64,000 nt of DNA from Pseudoalteromonas apostichopi (GTDB lineage: Bacteria; Pseudomonadota; Gammaproteobacteria; Enterobacterales; Alteromonadaceae). The position numbers and the translations under genes were made by a program. How positions within the stretch are numbered: position 1 is the stretch's first letter; each line of letters starts with the position of its first letter. The notes beneath the pieces were generated by a model. That model was not told the DNA's origin. It was given only the letters and a program-made list of their open reading frames with translations, and did no database searches. The stretch covers positions 1,612,001 through 1,676,000 of the forward strand of contig NZ_AP028065.1 of the NCBI RefSeq assembly GCF_030297135.1. The letters run 5' to 3'. Positions 61,153 through 64,000 of the stretch are shown here, in pieces.

Positions 61153-64000
61153 ATGTTCAATATGAAAAAAGTATCAGTGATGGTCGCATCTGCACTTTAC
61201 TTAGGTGTAGGTACGTCTGCTGCTGCGCTAAATGATCAAGCATGGCCAGAACAGCCAGCTGGTTATGCGCCAAAGCAAACAGTTACAAATGAATTTGTGT
61301 GGGAAGACAAGGTTAATAACACAGTTAAAAAACAAAGCCGAGTTTTCACACCAGAGAAAGATATTAGTGGTATTCAAACTTACATCGTGCAACTAGACGA
61401 TGCACCAATTTCGACTTATCAAGGCGGTGTTAAGGGGCTTGCGAGCACAAAAGACGTTGTGATGCAAAGTCAACAAGCAGCAGTGCGCTCGACCTTGAAT
61501 ATGGCACAACCTGCCATTGCAACTTACGCTAATCACCTAGCAAATAAACGTCAGTCAGTGCTAAACACAGCGATGAGTCAGCAAGGCTTAAATCTGAACG
61601 TTGAGCGTACATTCAGTGTGGCATTAAACGGTTTCACCACCAAAATGACACAAGATGAAGCGAAGCGACTTGCCAAAGTTGCAGGTGTTAAGAAAATCAC
61701 CCGCTCAAAAATCTACAGCCTAAATACCTTTAATACTATTGAGCAAACAGGTGCTTCTGCACTATGGAGCGCCAGTTCTAGCAACCCTAGCAGCAACAAA
61801 GGTGAAGGTACGGTTGTGGGTATCATAGATACAGGTATCAACACCGATCACCCATCATTCGCGGCAGTAGGCGGCGATGGTTACACTCACACGAATCCTT
61901 TAGGCGAAAAATACTTAGGTGACTGTGCAACTGCTGAATTTGCTGACCTTTGTAACGACAAGCTAATTGGTGTGTACTCTTACCCTGAGATCACCGCAGC
62001 TTATGTCGACTCTGTATTTGAAGAGACTCGCCCAGAAAATGGTGAAGACTATCATAGTCATGGCTCACACGTTGCAGGTACCGCTGCAGGTAATATCCTT
62101 TACGATATTCCTTACAAGCTGACTGAGTATGAAAACCAATCTTCTGGTTTAGAAACCAATGTGATTTTCCCACAAGTTTCAGGTATGGCACCCCATGCCA
62201 ATATCATCTCATACCAAGTATGTTGGCCAGGTGGTTCAGGCGATCCATATGCAGGCTGTCCAACTAGCGCAATCTTAGCCGCTGTTGAGCAAGCAGCAAT
62301 TGATAACGTTGATGTATTAAATGCTTCATTAGGTGGTCTTGAAGAAGATCCTTGGAGCGACCCAATTGAACAAGCATTTATGAATGCAGCCGAAACAGGT
62401 GTTTTTGTTGCAGTAGCTGCTGGTAATAATGGTCCAGAATATTCGACGGCTGATCACTCATCACCTTGGGTAACCACAGTTGCAGCACATACTCCGTCAA
62501 CTACAGTAAACTTTGGTAACAAGCAACTTAAGGACTTAACTGGTGGCGATACATCAGCACCGGGTCCATTTACAGGTGCAGGTGTTAACTTTAACGAGCT
62601 ATCAGGCTTAATCGTTGCTGCGACTGATTTTGAAAACCCGAATGAAAGCTCAAGCTATGCTCTGGCTAACTGTGACAAGCCATTCCCTGAAGGCACATTT
62701 GATTTAGTTGATGATCCAGCTACAGCTATCGATGAAAGCACGCAAAATGTTATTGTGGTTTGTAAACGTAGTTCGTACCCACTGTATTCTAAATCGTTAA
62801 ATGTACAAGCAGGTGGTGCAGAAGGTTTAATTATTTATAACCACGTATCATTCTACGATCGTTATACAATTCCATCAGTTACGTACCCAATCCCTACTGT
62901 TCACATTAAAAACGTGGATGGTGTAAGCTTGCTTGATTGGCTAAGCACAGGCGACAGCCACATGGGGACGATTGAATCAACCGAAGGCACCGTTGAAGCG
63001 GTTGATAAAGACCGTATTGCTTTCTTCTCTGGGCGTGGTCCATCATACTTTGGCTTTGACACCTTGCTTGTAGATGTAGCGGCACCAGGTGTTGATATCT
63101 ACGCGCCGTCATCAGACGATCAGCCATTTACAAGCAATCCAGCCACCTCTGACTGGCAAACGATGTCTGGGACATCAATGGCAAGTCCTCATGTTGCAGG
63201 TGCTGCAGCATTGTTAAAACAGTCTCATCCTGATTGGACCCCAATGCAAATTCAATCAGCATTGATGTTAACTGCAAACAATCAAGTAGCTTTAGCACAA
63301 TACTTAAACAACTATACCGATGATGGCTTTGATGCAGCTCTTGCTGAAATGGGTTCAGGTAAAATGCAAGTTGAGCGTGCTGACAAAGCAGGCCTACTTC
63401 TTGATGAAAGCATTGCGAACATGAATGCTGCCAACCCAAGCCTAGGTGGCCGCGAAAAAGCACTAAACACGGCTTACATGGTTGATAATGACTGTGGCTT
63501 TAAGTGTACGTTTATCAGAACCTTTACAGCGACAGAAGACGCAAGCTGGACACTTCATACAGAAAACTGGATTGGAAATAGCAAAATTAGTGTTGAGCCA
63601 AGCAGTTTTGATATCAAAGCAGGTGAGACACAAAGCATTGTGGTTACTGTTGAAGCAAGGCAACAAGCAACACCACAAGAAATTGTTGATTACACAGGTA
63701 ACCAAGGTCAAATAGTAATGACCTCTAGCAATCCTGAATCACCAATTCTAGAAATGCCTGTATGGACTTTCGCTGGTGATACTGGTTTACCTGAGTATAT
63801 TCAAATTGATGCACACCGCCGCTCTGCGACGATGAAAGTGGGCCCATTTAATACTGATGAAATCAGCAACCTAACCACACAATCTTACGGCTTAACAAAA
63901 GGTCAGGTTGAAACAGTACATCTATTCAACGACACTACACCAGGCGACCCATTCGATAGCGTAGATGTTGAAGGTGAAGGCGACGCCGTAAACAATAACC
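61153..64000 (+). CDS. subtilisin-like S8 serine protease, partial (runs off the window)
   Basis: At least 949 residues; the end lies outside the window. A signal peptide ends near AAA (about residue 24), followed by an I9-type propeptide (about 60-200). The catalytic triad is Asp226 (IIDTGINTDHPSF), His303 (SHGSHVAGTAAG) and Ser675 (SGTSMASPHVAGAAALL). A PA-like insert lies between the His and Ser parts (about 500-600). After Ser a fibronectin-like domain begins (TFTATEDASWTLHTEN). It is an exported endopeptidase of the kind marine Alteromonadales secrete. It stands alone after the two-component operon. Confidence 0.92.
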   Translation, partial: MFNMKKVSVMVASALYLGVGTSAAALNDQAWPEQPAGYAPKQTVTNEFVWEDKVNNTVKKQSRVFTPEKDISGIQTYIVQLDDAPISTYQGGVKGLASTKDVVMQSQQAAVRSTLNMAQPAIATYANHLANKRQSVLNTAMSQQGLNLNVERTFSVALNGFTTKMTQDEAKRLAKVAGVKKITRSKIYSLNTFNTIEQTGASALWSASSSNPSSNKGEGTVVGIIDTGINTDHPSFAAVGGDGYTHTNPLGEKYLGDCATAEFADLCNDKLIGVYSYPEITAAYVDSVFEETRPENGEDYHSHGSHVAGTAAGNILYDIPYKLTEYENQSSGLETNVIFPQVSGMAPHANIISYQVCWPGGSGDPYAGCPTSAILAAVEQAAIDNVDVLNASLGGLEEDPWSDPIEQAFMNAAETGVFVAVAAGNNGPEYSTADHSSPWVTTVAAHTPSTTVNFGNKQLKDLTGGDTSAPGPFTGAGVNFNELSGLIVAATDFENPNESSSYALANCDKPFPEGTFDLVDDPATAIDESTQNVIVVCKRSSYPLYSKSLNVQAGGAEGLIIYNHVSFYDRYTIPSVTYPIPTVHIKNVDGVSLLDWLSTGDSHMGTIESTEGTVEAVDKDRIAFFSGRGPSYFGFDTLLVDVAAPGVDIYAPSSDDQPFTSNPATSDWQTMSGTSMASPHVAGAAALLKQSHPDWTPMQIQSALMLTANNQVALAQYLNNYTDDGFDAALAEMGSGKMQVERADKAGLLLDESIANMNAANPSLGGREKALNTAYMVDNDCGFKCTFIRTFTATEDASWTLHTENWIGNSKISVEPSSFDIKAGETQSIVVTVEARQQATPQEIVDYTGNQGQIVMTSSNPESPILEMPVWTFAGDTGLPEYIQIDAHRRSATMKVGPFNTDEISNLTTQSYGLTKGQVETVHLFNDTTPGDPFDSVDVEGEGDAVNNN

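Noticed and set aside
61991..63711. Several open frames on the minus strand in the S8 protease
   Set aside because: They are low-complexity shadows rich in Gln, His and Leu, opposite a strongly conserved protease.
1..64000. CRISPR arrays, tRNA, rRNA, insertion sequences or prophage
   Set aside because: No regular spaced repeats, no cloverleaf-like tRNA, no transposase or integrase and no phage genes were seen.

Overview
The window looks like chromosomal DNA of a marine gammaproteobacterium of the Alteromonadales, most like Pseudoalteromonas. The grounds are AT-rich coding DNA, a large TonB-dependent receptor, many secreted or lipid-anchored enzymes, an S8 exoprotease, a c-di-GMP riboswitch and Fur-box-like sites. 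The genus is an inference from gene style; no rRNA or other marker is present. I see no tRNA, rRNA, CRISPR, insertion sequence or phage.

Left part (1-26 kb). A c-di-GMP-I (GEMM) riboswitch with its own promoter lies on the minus strand at the left edge and controls a gene outside the window. Next come an RND efflux pair, a secreted zinc metalloprotease, a PQ-loop membrane protein, a transglutaminase-like TPR lipoprotein, and a large protein that joins a peptidase-MA domain, a beta-propeller and a probable outer-membrane barrel. After these are a YdbS/YdbT-type PH-domain pair, a hexose-6-phosphate mutarotase, a MarR regulator and a coiled-coil porin. Two probably Fur-controlled units follow: a small ORF with DUF454, and PepSY-DUF2271-DUF4198. 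DoxX, pirin and LysR genes come after that.

Centre (24-57 kb). This is a large arabinan and L-arabinose utilisation locus. Outside the cytoplasm it encodes five GH43 enzymes (one clear endo-arabinanase, one large endo-arabinanase-like lipoprotein with LamG domains, one GH43 with a ricin-type lectin domain, and two more), a GH127 beta-L-arabinofuranosidase lipoprotein and a TonB-dependent receptor. Uptake across the inner membrane would use a GPH-type and an SSS-type symporter. In the cytoplasm, galM, araB-araD-araA, tal and tkt carry arabinose to the pentose phosphate pathway. A FadR-type GntR regulator sits in the locus, and a shared motif, TTGTAT-N-ATA, lies before almost every transcription unit, so one regulon is likely. 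A xylose/arabinose-dehydrogenase-like SDR, an SMP-30 lactonase and a TauE-type exporter suggest a second, oxidative branch or by-pass.

Right part (57-64 kb). A tightly overlapping MipA/OmpV, DUF3019, OmpR-type regulator and histidine kinase operon forms a coherent but functionally unknown envelope-signalling cassette. It is followed by a secreted subtilisin-like protease cut by the window end.
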